Shown in pieces: positions 44,303 to 53,109 of a stretch of DNA of 62,980 nucleotides (the first letter of the stretch is position 1; each line of letters starts with the position of its first letter). Source of the stretch: Peptococcaceae bacterium. GTDB taxonomy: Bacteria > Bacillota > Desulfotomaculia > Desulfotomaculales > Pelotomaculaceae. The position numbers and the translations under genes are program-made. The notes below the pieces were generated by a model. It did not search any database and had not been told where the DNA came from. It saw only the letters and a program-made list of their open reading frames with translations. The stretch lies in the NCBI GenBank assembly GCA_012518875.1, contig JAAYRI010000033.1, forward strand, positions 1 to 62,980, in the 5' to 3' direction.

Positions 44303-45169
44303 TTAGTGTTTTTTATCATCGAGTACCAGGCGATATACAACCCTCTTGGGTAGGGAACGCAGGCGGGCAACCTCCTGGATAGCATTTTTTCGTTCCATTC
44401 CTTCGGATTCCAGTATGGAAACATGCAGGGCTGCCCCGATATGCCGCCAGGAGGCTTCCTGCTCGGTAGGCCTTTCCCGGGGTGATGCTCCCCCGGCTAC
44501 AACCAAGGTAAATTCACCCTTTGGTTCCACTTTATTAAATCGTTCTACCAAATCTTCTAAAGAGCCCCTGGCCACCTCCTCGTGCAGCTTGGTCAATTCC
44601 CTGACCACAGCGGCAGGGCGGTTGCCGAACGTTTCTAGAAGTATTGCCAGTGTCTTTTTGACCCGATGTGGGGATTCATAAAATATCATGGTCCACTGTC
44701 CGCGGGCTAATTCTTTTAATTTCTCCCGTCGGGCTTTTTTTGCTACAGGCAAAAACCCCACAAAAACATATGTATCTGTAGGCAACCCTGAGACTACCAG
44801 GGCGGTAACTGCCGCGCTGGGACCCGGCGCCGCCACAACTGCACAGCCATTTTCCACAGCTTCGGCTACTAGTTCCACCCCCGGATCGGAAATACAGGGC
44901 ATACCGGCATCAGATACAAGGGCAATATTTTTACCCGTTGATACCAGCCGCAAGAGCTCTTTTCCTTTTTTTTTGTAGTTGTGTTGGTGATAGCTGGTGA
45001 GTGGTGTGTGGATCTGAAAATGGCTGAGGAGTTTACGGGTATGGCGGGTGTCTTCGGCAGCGATCAGATCCACCTCTTGCAATATCCGTAAGACTCTCAG
45101 GGTTATATCCTCCAGGTTGCCGATAGGCGTGGCGCAGATATAAAGTGTACCTTTTGTATCCCCGGTCAA
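44303..45169 (-). CDS. rsmI: 16S rRNA (cytidine1402-2'-O)-methyltransferase
   Basis: RsmI methylates C1402 in the decoding centre. The tetrapyrrole-methylase-like fold is clear: LYICATPIGNLEDITLRVLR, AEDTRHTRKLL, VSDAGMPCISDPG, AAPGPSAAVTALVVSGLP. The 288 residues are normal. The start is TTG 45169 after GGGAGGTGG, about ten bases away. It lies between yabA and abrB as in Bacillus. Confidence 0.95.
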   Translation of the reverse strand: MTGDTKGTLYICATPIGNLEDITLRVLRILQEVDLIAAEDTRHTRKLLSHFQIHTPLTSYHQHNYKKKGKELLRLVSTGKNIALVSDAGMPCISDPGVELVAEAVENGCAVVAAPGPSAAVTALVVSGLPTDTYVFVGFLPVAKKARREKLKELARGQWTMIFYESPHRVKKTLAILLETFGNRPAAVVRELTKLHEEVARGSLEDLVERFNKVEPKGEFTLVVAGGASPRERPTEQEASWRHIGAALHVSILESEGMERKNAIQEVARLRSLPKRVVYRLVLDDKKH

Positions 45170-45339
45170 AGGTCTCAGTCCACCTCCCTTTTTTTATTTG
45201 AAACCTGACCAACCCCAACATTCCTTTTGAAAAAGCACTTTATTATAAGGGGCAGGCCAAAGGCAAAGATATACCCCGTTACTATTCTGGGCGGGGCTAA
45301 AGGAGCTAGATGTTCGGCAAACGTTTTGCTGAAATTCAA

Positions 45340-45684
45340 TTACATCTCACTTGTCATCTGTTTGGCAGGTAGCTTTTTTTCTTTTCTTAGAAAGGCCATG
45401 CAGAAAAGACAATCGCCTGCTCTTTTTCGACCAAAATAAACGTTGCAGATGTGAAACCCATGGTCATACAGATCCAACAAGTTAAAAAGCCCCTTTTGCA
45501 GGAAGCCTGTCCCGCCACCATCCCCTTCGTCCAGCCCGGTACGATAAATATCAGCTAGTTCTTTTCGTAAACGTACATTTTCCTCTTCTATTTCTCGGGC
45601 CTTGTTTTTTAGTTCCTGCACCTCTGCCAATAGGGTATGCAGTTTTACTTCCATTTCTTTAGTAATTTTATATAAATACTGCAT
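45340..45684 (-). CDS. yabA: Replication initiation control protein YabA
   Basis: YabA links DnaA to the sliding clamp DnaN and slows re-initiation. The N-terminal coiled coil (5-50; LAEVQELKNKAREIEEENVR) forms the tetramer. The C-terminal zinc knuckle reads HICNVYFG ... DCLFC, with His and three Cys. The ATG at 45684 overlaps the ricT stop by one base (TGATG). The length of 114 matches the family. Confidence 0.93.
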   Translation of the reverse strand: MQYLYKITKEMEVKLHTLLAEVQELKNKAREIEEENVRLRKELADIYRTGLDEGDGGGTGFLQKGLFNLLDLYDHGFHICNVYFGRKRAGDCLFCMAFLRKEKKLPAKQMTSEM

Positions 45685-46556
45685 CAAATGCTCTCCTCAC
45701 CCGCCTGGTTGGGACAACCCTTTTTACAGCCACCACAATTTTTAGCCTTGTTTGATTTTAACATTATCTCTGTGTTCTGGTATTCCTTAACAATTTTGCT
45801 TGTCCGCAACTCAACATTTACAGCATCCTTGAATATATTAATACCTACCACCTTGCCATCACCATCGGGGGTACTGACAATGCTGCCGTTGTTAGGGAAA
45901 TCTGCCCGGGCCTGTTCGTAAGATTCGTTCTCATATTTAAGGCAGCACATCAACCGGCCACAAATCCCAGATATTTTGGAGGGATTCAATGATAGATTTT
46001 GTTCCTTGGCCATTCTAATGGATACTGAGGCAAAATCCGTAAGCCACATCGAGCAACAGAGCTCCCTACCGCAGCAACCCAATCCACCAATCATTTTGGC
46101 CTCGTCACGCACACCAATTTGCCGCAGTTCAATACGGGTCTTAAAAACAGAAGCTAGATCCTTAACTAGTTCCCGGAAGTCAATCCGTCCATCTGCTGTA
46201 AAATAAAATAATATTTTATTACCATCAAAGGTTTGCTCCACACCCACAAGTTTCATCGGCAGCTTATGGGCTGCTATTTTCTCCAGGCAGACCTGAAAGG
46301 CGCCTTTTTCTTTTTCTCTATTGGCTGACAGTTGCCTCATATCATGAGTGGTGGCCTTTCTAATCACTTTTTTGAGCGGCGCCACTATTTCGTTTTCTTC
46401 TACCTCATGAGGCCCAATTGCTACACTGCCATATTCCACTCCCCGGGCTGTTTCTACAATAACACCATCTTCCTCAATGATTGGGATATTTCCGGGATCA
46501 AAGAAATAAATCTTGCCCGCTTTTTTAAATCGAATCCCCACGACATTTATCCCCAA
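45684..46556 (-). CDS. ricT: PSP1-domain protein RicT (YaaT)
   Basis: RicT, with RicA and RicF, forms an iron-sulphur complex that guides RNase Y and affects Spo0A phosphorelay. The PSP1 domain covers about 60-190. Conserved cysteines appear as GLGCCGRELCCSMW, CGRLMCC and a C-terminal CGGCKKGC. The start is TTG 46556, seven bases past GGGGAGG. RicA and RicF are not in the window. It lies between holB and yabA as in Bacillus. Confidence 0.93.
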   Translation of the reverse strand: MGINVVGIRFKKAGKIYFFDPGNIPIIEEDGVIVETARGVEYGSVAIGPHEVEENEIVAPLKKVIRKATTHDMRQLSANREKEKGAFQVCLEKIAAHKLPMKLVGVEQTFDGNKILFYFTADGRIDFRELVKDLASVFKTRIELRQIGVRDEAKMIGGLGCCGRELCCSMWLTDFASVSIRMAKEQNLSLNPSKISGICGRLMCCLKYENESYEQARADFPNNGSIVSTPDGDGKVVGINIFKDAVNVELRTSKIVKEYQNTEIMLKSNKAKNCGGCKKGCPNQAGEESI

Positions 46557-46582
46557 TTATATACCTCCCCGGTATCACCATA

Positions 46583-47578
46583 TTAGCATTGTTTACCAAA
46601 ACCGCTCAGCCGCAAAAACAGTGTCTCCAAAGCCAGTTTTATATTGGCGTTAATTTCAATTTTTCTCTTTGTTGCTTCTATTTCCTCTATTATTGTTAAA
46701 ATGCAGCCGGTATCATATTGTGCTGCTTCCATTTTTATAATATTCACCTGGTCGGTATTAAATAAACTACCCGCTGTCCCTACTTCCCGCCAGATCATCA
46801 GATCACGATACCAACAGGCCAGCGTGTCTAGTGTAAAAGCAGCCTTTTGCTTGCTCTCGCCAGCCTTTTCCGCCCTTTCTATGGCCTCCAATGGACCACT
46901 TTGCCGTAGTACCCCGGCAAGAGCATTTACTTCATCCCTATCGGTCATAAGCGAACTGGAAACATAGGATAGTGCCCGTCCCATACTACCATCTGATAGT
47001 GCGGCATATAAACGTGCACTTCCCTCAGGTACCCCTTTTAAGTTAGCAAGTCCCCGAATTAGGTCCGGCATCGGCAAGGATCTAAAATAAATTACCTGAC
47101 AGCGAGAAAGTATTGTCGGCAACAAAACCTGGGGTCTGGCAGAAAGTAAAATAAAAACAGTGCCTTCCGGGGGTTCTTCCAGTGTTTTGAGTATACAATT
47201 GGCAGCTTCTGCAGTCATCATTTCCGCCTGGCGGATGAGACAAATTTTACGCCCACCTTGATAAGGGCGATAAGGTATACGGCGTTGTATTTCCCTGACC
47301 TGTTCAATCCTAACAGATAAGCCGGCAGGTTCAACCAGGTAAAAATCGGGATGGTTGCCACTGCAAAGTTGGCGGCAGTCTCGGCAGGAACCACAGGCAT
47401 CCCCTTCTACGGGATCGGAACATAGCAAAGCCCGGGCAAAAGATATGGCAGTTGTTTCCTTACCCACACCTTCTGGTCCGGCAAAAAGATATGCGTGAGC
47501 TACACGCCCACAGGAAACAGCCTTACTTAACATTTTAACAGCCTGTTTATGCCCTATTATTTCTTTGAGAAATTTCAC
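46583..47578 (-). CDS. holB: DNA polymerase III delta' subunit
   Basis: Delta' is a fixed part of the clamp loader. An AAA+ fold with a P-loop AGPEGVGKETTAIS (about 34) and a zinc-binding group (CGSCRDCRQLC) is visible; the SRC motif is LSRCQVIYF. The 331 residues match the family. The start is GTG 47578, which lies inside the last codons of tmk (32-bp overlap). In Bacillus darA and yaaR lie between tmk and holB; here they are absent. Confidence 0.94.
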   Translation of the reverse strand: MKFLKEIIGHKQAVKMLSKAVSCGRVAHAYLFAGPEGVGKETTAISFARALLCSDPVEGDACGSCRDCRQLCSGNHPDFYLVEPAGLSVRIEQVREIQRRIPYRPYQGGRKICLIRQAEMMTAEAANCILKTLEEPPEGTVFILLSARPQVLLPTILSRCQVIYFRSLPMPDLIRGLANLKGVPEGSARLYAALSDGSMGRALSYVSSSLMTDRDEVNALAGVLRQSGPLEAIERAEKAGESKQKAAFTLDTLACWYRDLMIWREVGTAGSLFNTDQVNIIKMEAAQYDTGCILTIIEEIEATKRKIEINANIKLALETLFLRLSGFGKQC

Positions 47579-48200
47579 CTAAAACCCCCTCAAGAGCCGC
47601 CATGATATCATTATGCACCCACTCTTCCGACCTATTGGCATTGATAATACTGTAACGACCGGGATCACGTTGAGCAAGGGTCAGGTAGCCGGCCCCAACC
47701 CGCATGTGAAACGTTCCCGCCTCCCGTTCTATCCTGTCAATAGGACGGCCGGACCTTTTGATTCTGTCTATACCATCCCCGGTAAAGAAACTGAGGATAA
47801 TCGTCAGGTCGGGAACCAACCCGTCAGTAGCCGGTTCATTAATGCTTTCCAGCAAACCGATATCCATACCACGCCCAAATCCCTGATAAGCCAGGCTGGA
47901 ATCCAGGAAACGATCACAAAGGACAATTGTACCTGACGCTAGAGCTGGTTTTACTACCTGGGCTACGTGCTGGGCCCTGGCTGCCGCGTATAATAGGGCT
48001 TCGGCCCGGGGAACCAATTCGCTGTGGGCAGGGTTTAACAAAATCCCCCTGATTGCGTCTCCTATCCGGGTACCACCCGGTTCCCTGGTATATAGTACCG
48101 GCAATCCCTGCTGCTGCAGTTGATCTCCAAGAAGTTTGAGCTGGGTGGTTTTTCCGGAACCATCTATGCCTTCGAAAACAATGAATTTACCTTTCATCAT
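47547..48200 (-). CDS. tmk: Thymidylate kinase
   Basis: Tmk phosphorylates dTMP to dTDP. FEGIDGSGKTTQLKLL is the P-loop, TREPGGTRIGD binds dTMP, and CDRFLDSSLAYQGFGRGMD is the DRY-like and lid region. I give the start as ATG 48200; the next codon is also ATG and most homologues begin there. An ATG at 48209 overlaps the weak AGGA site. It overlaps holB. Confidence 0.96.
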   Translation of the reverse strand: MMKGKFIVFEGIDGSGKTTQLKLLGDQLQQQGLPVLYTREPGGTRIGDAIRGILLNPAHSELVPRAEALLYAAARAQHVAQVVKPALASGTIVLCDRFLDSSLAYQGFGRGMDIGLLESINEPATDGLVPDLTIILSFFTGDGIDRIKRSGRPIDRIEREAGTFHMRVGAGYLTLAQRDPGRYSIINANRSEEWVHNDIMAALEGVLGEISQRNNRA

Positions 48201-48228
48201 AAACAACATTCCTGATCATTTTATAATG

Positions 48229-49677
48229 CTATTCTAACACAACTTTAATCGTTTTTAAGGTGGGATCGGCTGGTCCCTGACAGGACAGCCCCCACCTGCG
48301 CATATCCAGCAGGTATTCATATATTTCATCTGTTATTACCTCACCCGGATTTAACACGGGTATACCGGGAGGATAAACGGCGATAGTTTCAGCGCTAATT
48401 TTTCCTCTTCCTTCCCCCAGGGGGACTCTTTCTGCCGGAGCAAACCATGCATCACGTGGTTTCATGGCTGTTTTATGCAATAATGGTACAGCAGGCTGCC
48501 GGGGTAAAGCCGGCAGTTTTTCCCTGGAAGCGATATCTTGCAATGCTGCCACTAATCGATCACAGTCTTCCTCTGTGGTACCGATGGACACAAAGGCTAC
48601 CACATTATAGAAATCGGCCATTTCAAGAAAAACCCGGTAACGTCTGGCCAGCAGTTCGTTAACCTGATAACCGGTTAGCCCCAGATCCCTTACAGAGATT
48701 ACCAATTTGGTGGAGTCCAGCCTGCATTTTTTTCCTAATAGGCAATCAGCAGTTAAAATATGCAAATTTCTACATCCGGCTAGCCTTTTCCGCACACTGT
48801 GCACCAGGTAGAGTGTCTTTTCCATCATTTCGCTACCCCGTAAGGATAGCTGATACCGAGCCAGATCCAGAGAAGCCATTAGAAGGTAGGAAGGGCTGGT
48901 GGTCTGTAAAAGGCGTAGTGCGGCTGTAACCGAACCTGCATCCACCAGGCTCCCCCGCAGATGCAGCATCGAGCTCTGCCCCAGAGAACCACCTAGTTTG
49001 TGTGTGCTCTGGACTGCTGCATCTGCCCCACTATCCATAGCATCATCAGGTAAACCCCTGTGGAAACGTAAATGGGCTCCATGAGCTTCATCAACCAGTA
49101 TGGGAATACCTGACTGGTGGGCTATCCGGGCAATCCTTTCCAGATCGGCTGCGATACCATAATAGCTAGGCCGCACCACCAATACCGCTGCCGCATCGGG
49201 GCTATCGACCAGTGCCTGTTGGATAGTCCCAGGCGTTAAACCACAATCGATTTCAAAATGGGGGATGGTGTCAGGTAAAACATAAATAGGGTCAGCACCT
49301 GCAATAACTAGCCCCCCCAGCACTGAGCGATGGACATTTCTTGATACAATAATCTTCTTTTGCTGCCCCAAGGAGGTAATCAAGGCCTGAATCCCCACCG
49401 TTGTGCCATTAACAAGAAAAAAACTTTTTTCAGCACCATACATTTTTGCCGCCAGGTTCTGTGCTGCAGCTATAGGGCCGGTGGGATTGTGCAGGTCATC
49501 AAGCCCCGGCAACTCAGTAAGGTCCAGGGAGTGCCAGGCTTGTCCTGTAAATCCGGCCAATTCCGGAGACAGTCCTTTACCCTGTCCATGGCCGGGAACA
49601 TGAAAACAAGCCGGGTTTTGTCGCCCATGTTGGATCAGCGCTGCATAAAGAGGTGCATTGCTTTGATAGCCAGGCAA
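48229..49677 (-). CDS. Orn/Lys/Arg decarboxylase-family PLP enzyme
   Basis: Fold-type I decarboxylase related to Bacillus SpeA and YaaO. The PLP lysine lies in QSTHKLGGSLGQSSML and the Asp in ILVDEAHGAHLRF. At 482 residues it is the short form lacking the N-terminal wing domain of E. coli enzymes. The substrate (Arg, Lys or Orn) cannot be read from sequence. The start is TTG 49677 after GGAGG. It lies upstream of tmk as yaaO does in Bacillus. Confidence 0.88.
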   Translation of the reverse strand: MPGYQSNAPLYAALIQHGRQNPACFHVPGHGQGKGLSPELAGFTGQAWHSLDLTELPGLDDLHNPTGPIAAAQNLAAKMYGAEKSFFLVNGTTVGIQALITSLGQQKKIIVSRNVHRSVLGGLVIAGADPIYVLPDTIPHFEIDCGLTPGTIQQALVDSPDAAAVLVVRPSYYGIAADLERIARIAHQSGIPILVDEAHGAHLRFHRGLPDDAMDSGADAAVQSTHKLGGSLGQSSMLHLRGSLVDAGSVTAALRLLQTTSPSYLLMASLDLARYQLSLRGSEMMEKTLYLVHSVRKRLAGCRNLHILTADCLLGKKCRLDSTKLVISVRDLGLTGYQVNELLARRYRVFLEMADFYNVVAFVSIGTTEEDCDRLVAALQDIASREKLPALPRQPAVPLLHKTAMKPRDAWFAPAERVPLGEGRGKISAETIAVYPPGIPVLNPGEVITDEIYEYLLDMRRWGLSCQGPADPTLKTIKVVLE

Positions 49678-49856
49678 AAAAAAACCTCCAACAAAAAATT
49701 TGCAAAAAATGAGGTTAATACCAGTATTTATTTTATCACAAATTTATTAACTAAAAGCAATTCTATCCTTTAATATTCCCAGCAGTTTATCATTATAGAT
49801 GTGCGATTAAAGGCCAAGATAATTATAACGTTTTTTATTAGGAGGATTAAATTTTG

Positions 49857-50105
49857 ATGAAAGAATTGCGAGTAGACGAAAAAGCGCTCTCCAAAAAATA
49901 CCAAACCAATGTGGGAATGTTGATTAGGGCATGGAAACAGGGGATTCCAGATCGGGAAATTTCTGCGAAGACCGGTATAACGCCTGTGAAGCTCCACCTA
50001 ATCAAACAGGATATTGAACTAATGCACCGGCATATACGGCTAGCCCAAAAAAAATTAAAGCTGCAAGAGGATCAGTTAGCCGGTCTTAGGCCAGATTTCT
50101 TTTAA
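49857..50105 (+). CDS. Small HTH-like protein, 82 aa
   Basis: A basic protein with an HTH-like segment GIPDREISAKTGITPVKLHL followed by a long basic helix (KQDIELMHRHIRLAQKKLKL). It resembles a short recruiting or repressor protein, but I do not recognise the family. AGGAGG lies upstream; ATG 49857 or TTG 49854 could start it. It is divergent from the decarboxylase, and its end overlaps the end of gin by 30 bp. Confidence 0.65.
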   Translation: MKELRVDEKALSKKYQTNVGMLIRAWKQGIPDREISAKTGITPVKLHLIKQDIELMHRHIRLAQKKLKLQEDQLAGLRPDFF

Positions 50106-50261
50106 TTTTTCCACATACACCTGATAGATGGGATCATCCATGGTAATTGATATTATTTTCTTTTCACATTCCTGACAGATGCGGCATCCCTGCACACAAA
50201 TGCCCTGCCCATCGGAACAAAATCGCCTGCATAGAATACAACCTGAGGATTCACTGCCCAT
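50076..50261 (-). CDS. csfB: Anti-sigma-G factor Gin (CsfB)
   Basis: Gin is a small zinc protein that blocks sigma-G (and in Bacillus sigma-E) until the right stage. The 61 residues hold CILCRRFC ... CRICQECEKKI, giving the CxxC pairs of the family, and end in YVEKLKEIW as in Bacillus CsfB. ATG follows GGTGGTGA. It lies between bofA and tmk as in Bacillus. Confidence 0.85.
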   Translation of the reverse strand: MGSESSGCILCRRFCSDGQGICVQGCRICQECEKKIISITMDDPIYQVYVEKLKEIWPKTG

Positions 50262-50352
50262 TATTTCACCACCTATGTAAATGCCACTATATTATAAAAA
50301 TATGAACCCGCCTCAGGTTTGGTGAAGAATAACCACTGGTAGAATAAACAAA

Positions 50353-50607
50353 CTAGTTTTTCAAATCTTTTCTTGTGTCTATCCGTATGGCACAGTCAGG
50401 GCAAACATTTTCACAAATCCCACAGGCGATACATCTATCGTCTGCTTTTACTGAAGGGGTGCCGTAAACTCCCAAAATGTCACTCCAGTCAATGCAGTCG
50501 ACGGGACATTTTTCAACACAGAGACCACAGCCCTTACAAAGGCCTGGAAACAAGGTCCAAAAGGCTTTTTCCAACTCCAGGGTTCTTCCTCTAAACTCCG
50601 GCACCAT
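50353..50607 (-). CDS. 2-oxoacid:ferredoxin oxidoreductase, ferredoxin-like subunit
   Basis: Two classic 4Fe-4S motifs are seen: CKGCGLCVEKCP and CIACGICENVCP. It passes electrons from the TPP subunit to ferredoxin. The gene starts at ATG 50607, which overlaps the stop of the gamma gene (TGATG), with AAAGGGGG upstream; an earlier ATG at 50631 lies inside gamma. It is the last gene of the operon. Confidence 0.88.
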   Translation of the reverse strand: MVPEFRGRTLELEKAFWTLFPGLCKGCGLCVEKCPVDCIDWSDILGVYGTPSVKADDRCIACGICENVCPDCAIRIDTRKDLKN

Positions 50608-51188
50608 CAGTTTATACCCCCTTTCGGCCAACGGCCCATTTCAATGCCCCGTTCCAAAGCCCTAAAGTTTAAATCCCGTAGTTGCGGGTTTTTTTCAAAC
50701 TTGTAACCCAATCTTTTCTCTATAGCAGCCTTGGCCTGATCCAAGGAAACAACTGCTGTTGCACCTACCAGTGCCCCCATGATCACCATGTTATAAACCC
50801 GGGGGTGGAATTCTTCCTTGGCTACTTCCATAGCAGGGACGGGTATAACCCGGGCAGCACCTTCTGGCAAATCATCTTCTACACCCTCCATAGCGCTATC
50901 ATAAATAAAGACTGTTTCCGGCCCGGCATATGTGGCTGTACGCTGCACAGCCCGCTCGCTCAGGGCGGCTACAATATCACCTTTAAGGAATTTAGGTGAT
51001 CCGATAGCATGGTCACTAATCTGCAAAAAGGCAACTGAAACCCCCCCTCTTTGTTCCACCCCAAAATTTGGGATGTAAAGAGCCTGGCGGCCTTCCTCAT
51101 TAGCGGCTTCAGCTAGAATTTCTGCTATGGCCTGGACACCCTGGCCTCCTTCGCCGGCCAGGACCATCTTTGTGGTTGTTTCAGGCAT
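50607..51188 (-). CDS. korC: 2-oxoacid:ferredoxin oxidoreductase, gamma subunit
   Basis: The gamma domain family signature MVLAGEGGQGVQ lies at the N-terminus and FGVEQRGGVSVAFLQISDH follows. The 193 residues match stand-alone gamma subunits. It overlaps the beta gene by eight bases, and GGGAGG precedes its ATG. Product preference (2-oxoglutarate or branched-chain 2-oxoacids) cannot be decided by sequence reading. Confidence 0.88.
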   Translation of the reverse strand: MPETTTKMVLAGEGGQGVQAIAEILAEAANEEGRQALYIPNFGVEQRGGVSVAFLQISDHAIGSPKFLKGDIVAALSERAVQRTATYAGPETVFIYDSAMEGVEDDLPEGAARVIPVPAMEVAKEEFHPRVYNMVIMGALVGATAVVSLDQAKAAIEKRLGYKFEKNPQLRDLNFRALERGIEMGRWPKGGIN

Positions 51189-51939
51189 CAGCTGCAGCCT
51201 CCCTTTTCTCCGGGATTTTTATTTCTCCCCGTTTAAAATGTTCAGCCATGTCTTTCTCAACAAACTCCCATGTCCCGGCCGCATCCGTCCGCCAATTAGT
51301 GGGGCAGGCGGAAAGTGCCTCCACAAAAGAAAAACCATGCCCATCTATTTGGTTCCTTAAAGCTTTTTTCAAAAATCTGGTTAGTTGTGCCAGGTGGGAA
51401 ACACTGCCTCTGGCTACATAGGCCCCCTCGGGCGCGATGGCTGCAATCATCTCTGCCCCTTGGAATGGTAGACCAGTGGTTTCAGCATCCCGGCCATAAG
51501 GGGAGGTTTCAGTTTTTTGTCCCGGCAATGTGGTAGGAGCCATCTGGCCGCCGGTCATCGCATATTGGGTATTATTGGCAACTATAACCGTTATTTTTTC
51601 GTTACGCATGGCGGCGCCAACCAGATGCTGGACACCGATTGAATATCCCCCACCATCACCCATATAGGCAATACATATCAATTCCGGCCGGGCTCTCTTC
51701 ATACCGGCCATAACCGGGGTTGTACGCCCGTGGTGGGTCTGCACAGTATCAAGGTTAAAAAGGTCCCAAGAAAGCAGGGAACAGCCGATATCACACCCAT
51801 AGACCACCCGGGACTGAATTTCCAGTTCATCAATTGCTTTTCCCAGACATTTCAAAACTAGCCCGTGGCCGCATCCCGGGCAAAATTTGTGCGGCTTATT
51901 ATCAACTCGCCATGATTTTGGCATTGCGGGAACCGGCAT
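51181..51939 (-). CDS. korB: 2-oxoacid:ferredoxin oxidoreductase, beta (TPP) subunit
   Basis: This subunit binds thiamine diphosphate: FCPGCGHGLVLK at 19-30, YGCDIGCS, and the TPP signature MGDGGGYSIG ... VIVANN. It lacks a built-in ferredoxin domain. The 252 residues fit KorB or VorB. ATG follows GGGGG. It works with alpha, gamma and the ferredoxin subunit to form acyl-CoA and reduced ferredoxin, or to fix CO2 in the reverse direction. Confidence 0.9.
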   Translation of the reverse strand: MPVPAMPKSWRVDNKPHKFCPGCGHGLVLKCLGKAIDELEIQSRVVYGCDIGCSLLSWDLFNLDTVQTHHGRTTPVMAGMKRARPELICIAYMGDGGGYSIGVQHLVGAAMRNEKITVIVANNTQYAMTGGQMAPTTLPGQKTETSPYGRDAETTGLPFQGAEMIAAIAPEGAYVARGSVSHLAQLTRFLKKALRNQIDGHGFSFVEALSACPTNWRTDAAGTWEFVEKDMAEHFKRGEIKIPEKREAAADA

Positions 51940-51989
51940 TATATAAACCCCCTTTAGAAAAATTACACAACCCTATATTCGTCGCCAAA

Positions 51990-53084
51990 CTACTGTTTAG
52001 CCAGTATTTCCTTAGCCCGTACCTCCACTTCTTCGGCAGCGATGCCGATGCCGGGCTTAAACATGGTATGTATTTCGCAGGCTGCCCCACAGGCTTTCTC
52101 CTTTATCAGCCTGGCTATTTGTCCATATGCAGATTCAACCACTAGGATTTTTTTCACTCTGGCTACCAGTTCCTTTATCTGGCCTACTGGTAGTGGTCGC
52201 AAGGTCACCGGTCTAAAGGCACCTACTGGTAAGCCTTGTTGCCGAAGATTGTCCAAGGCCTCTCTCACCGCCCGGAAAACAATGCCATGGGCTATAATCA
52301 CCAGCTCCGCATCCTCAGTGTAGCTAGATTCATACTCCGCTATGTCAGCGGAGTTCTCCTCAAACTCCTTCATGTCACTCATTATTTTTTCATAAAGCTC
52401 CTCCTCCAGGTTATAGGTATTCCTATACTGGGCGGGTGGTCTATCCCGGCCGGGTTCACCTTCTTTACCTACAAAGGGATCCGGCTGCAACAGCTTAACC
52501 CCCCGCTTTTCCGGGTCATAAATTGTTAGTGGTTCACGCATTTTGGCCTGGTAACCATCTCCTAACACAAAGGTGGGAAAACGATATTTCCAGGCTATGT
52601 TAAAAGCCTTAATGGTATAGTCATAAAGATCCTGGTGCCCGGCTGTGGAATAAACCACCCTGATCCCTTCCCCGTTACCACCCATTGTTGTCAGGGTAAC
52701 CTCCTGCTGGGAGTAAATTACCGTTGCAGTAGAAGGACCACCCCTTTGCTGCACAATGGTCACTGTAGGTAGCCTCATCATTTCCGCCATAGCCATGGGC
52801 TCCTGCATCAGCACACTACCACTACCTGCTGTGGCGGTAAAAGCCTTGCTTCCCGTCATCACCCCGCCGGTGGTAGCAAAACCGGCGGAAAGCTCATCTT
52901 CCGTCTGCAAAAAACTCTTCCCATATCTGGGGGCCAACCGACTCCAGTAATGCATAACCTCGTTTTGTGGTGTGATTGGATAGCCGTACATAATATCCGC
53001 CCCTGCCGCCAGTGCCGCCCAGGCCACCACCTCGTTCCCGGTCATAAAAACCCTTTTTTCTTCTTTCACAGGTGCCACTGTCAT
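51990..53084 (-). CDS. korA: 2-oxoacid:ferredoxin oxidoreductase, alpha subunit
   Basis: The 364 residues include the alpha-subunit motifs GADIMYGYPITPQNEV, TEDELSAGFATTGGVMTG and GGPSTAT; the C-terminal part (AELVIIAHGIVFRAVREAL, FRPVTLRPLPVGQI) is domain II. ATG follows GAGGAGGAATTTTTGT. It follows the P-loop gene by 25 bp. Confidence 0.9.
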   Translation of the reverse strand: MTVAPVKEEKRVFMTGNEVVAWAALAAGADIMYGYPITPQNEVMHYWSRLAPRYGKSFLQTEDELSAGFATTGGVMTGSKAFTATAGSGSVLMQEPMAMAEMMRLPTVTIVQQRGGPSTATVIYSQQEVTLTTMGGNGEGIRVVYSTAGHQDLYDYTIKAFNIAWKYRFPTFVLGDGYQAKMREPLTIYDPEKRGVKLLQPDPFVGKEGEPGRDRPPAQYRNTYNLEEELYEKIMSDMKEFEENSADIAEYESSYTEDAELVIIAHGIVFRAVREALDNLRQQGLPVGAFRPVTLRPLPVGQIKELVARVKKILVVESAYGQIARLIKEKACGAACEIHTMFKPGIGIAAEEVEVRAKEILAKQ

Positions 53085-53109
53085 ACAAAAATTCCTCCTC
53101 TAGCGTTTT

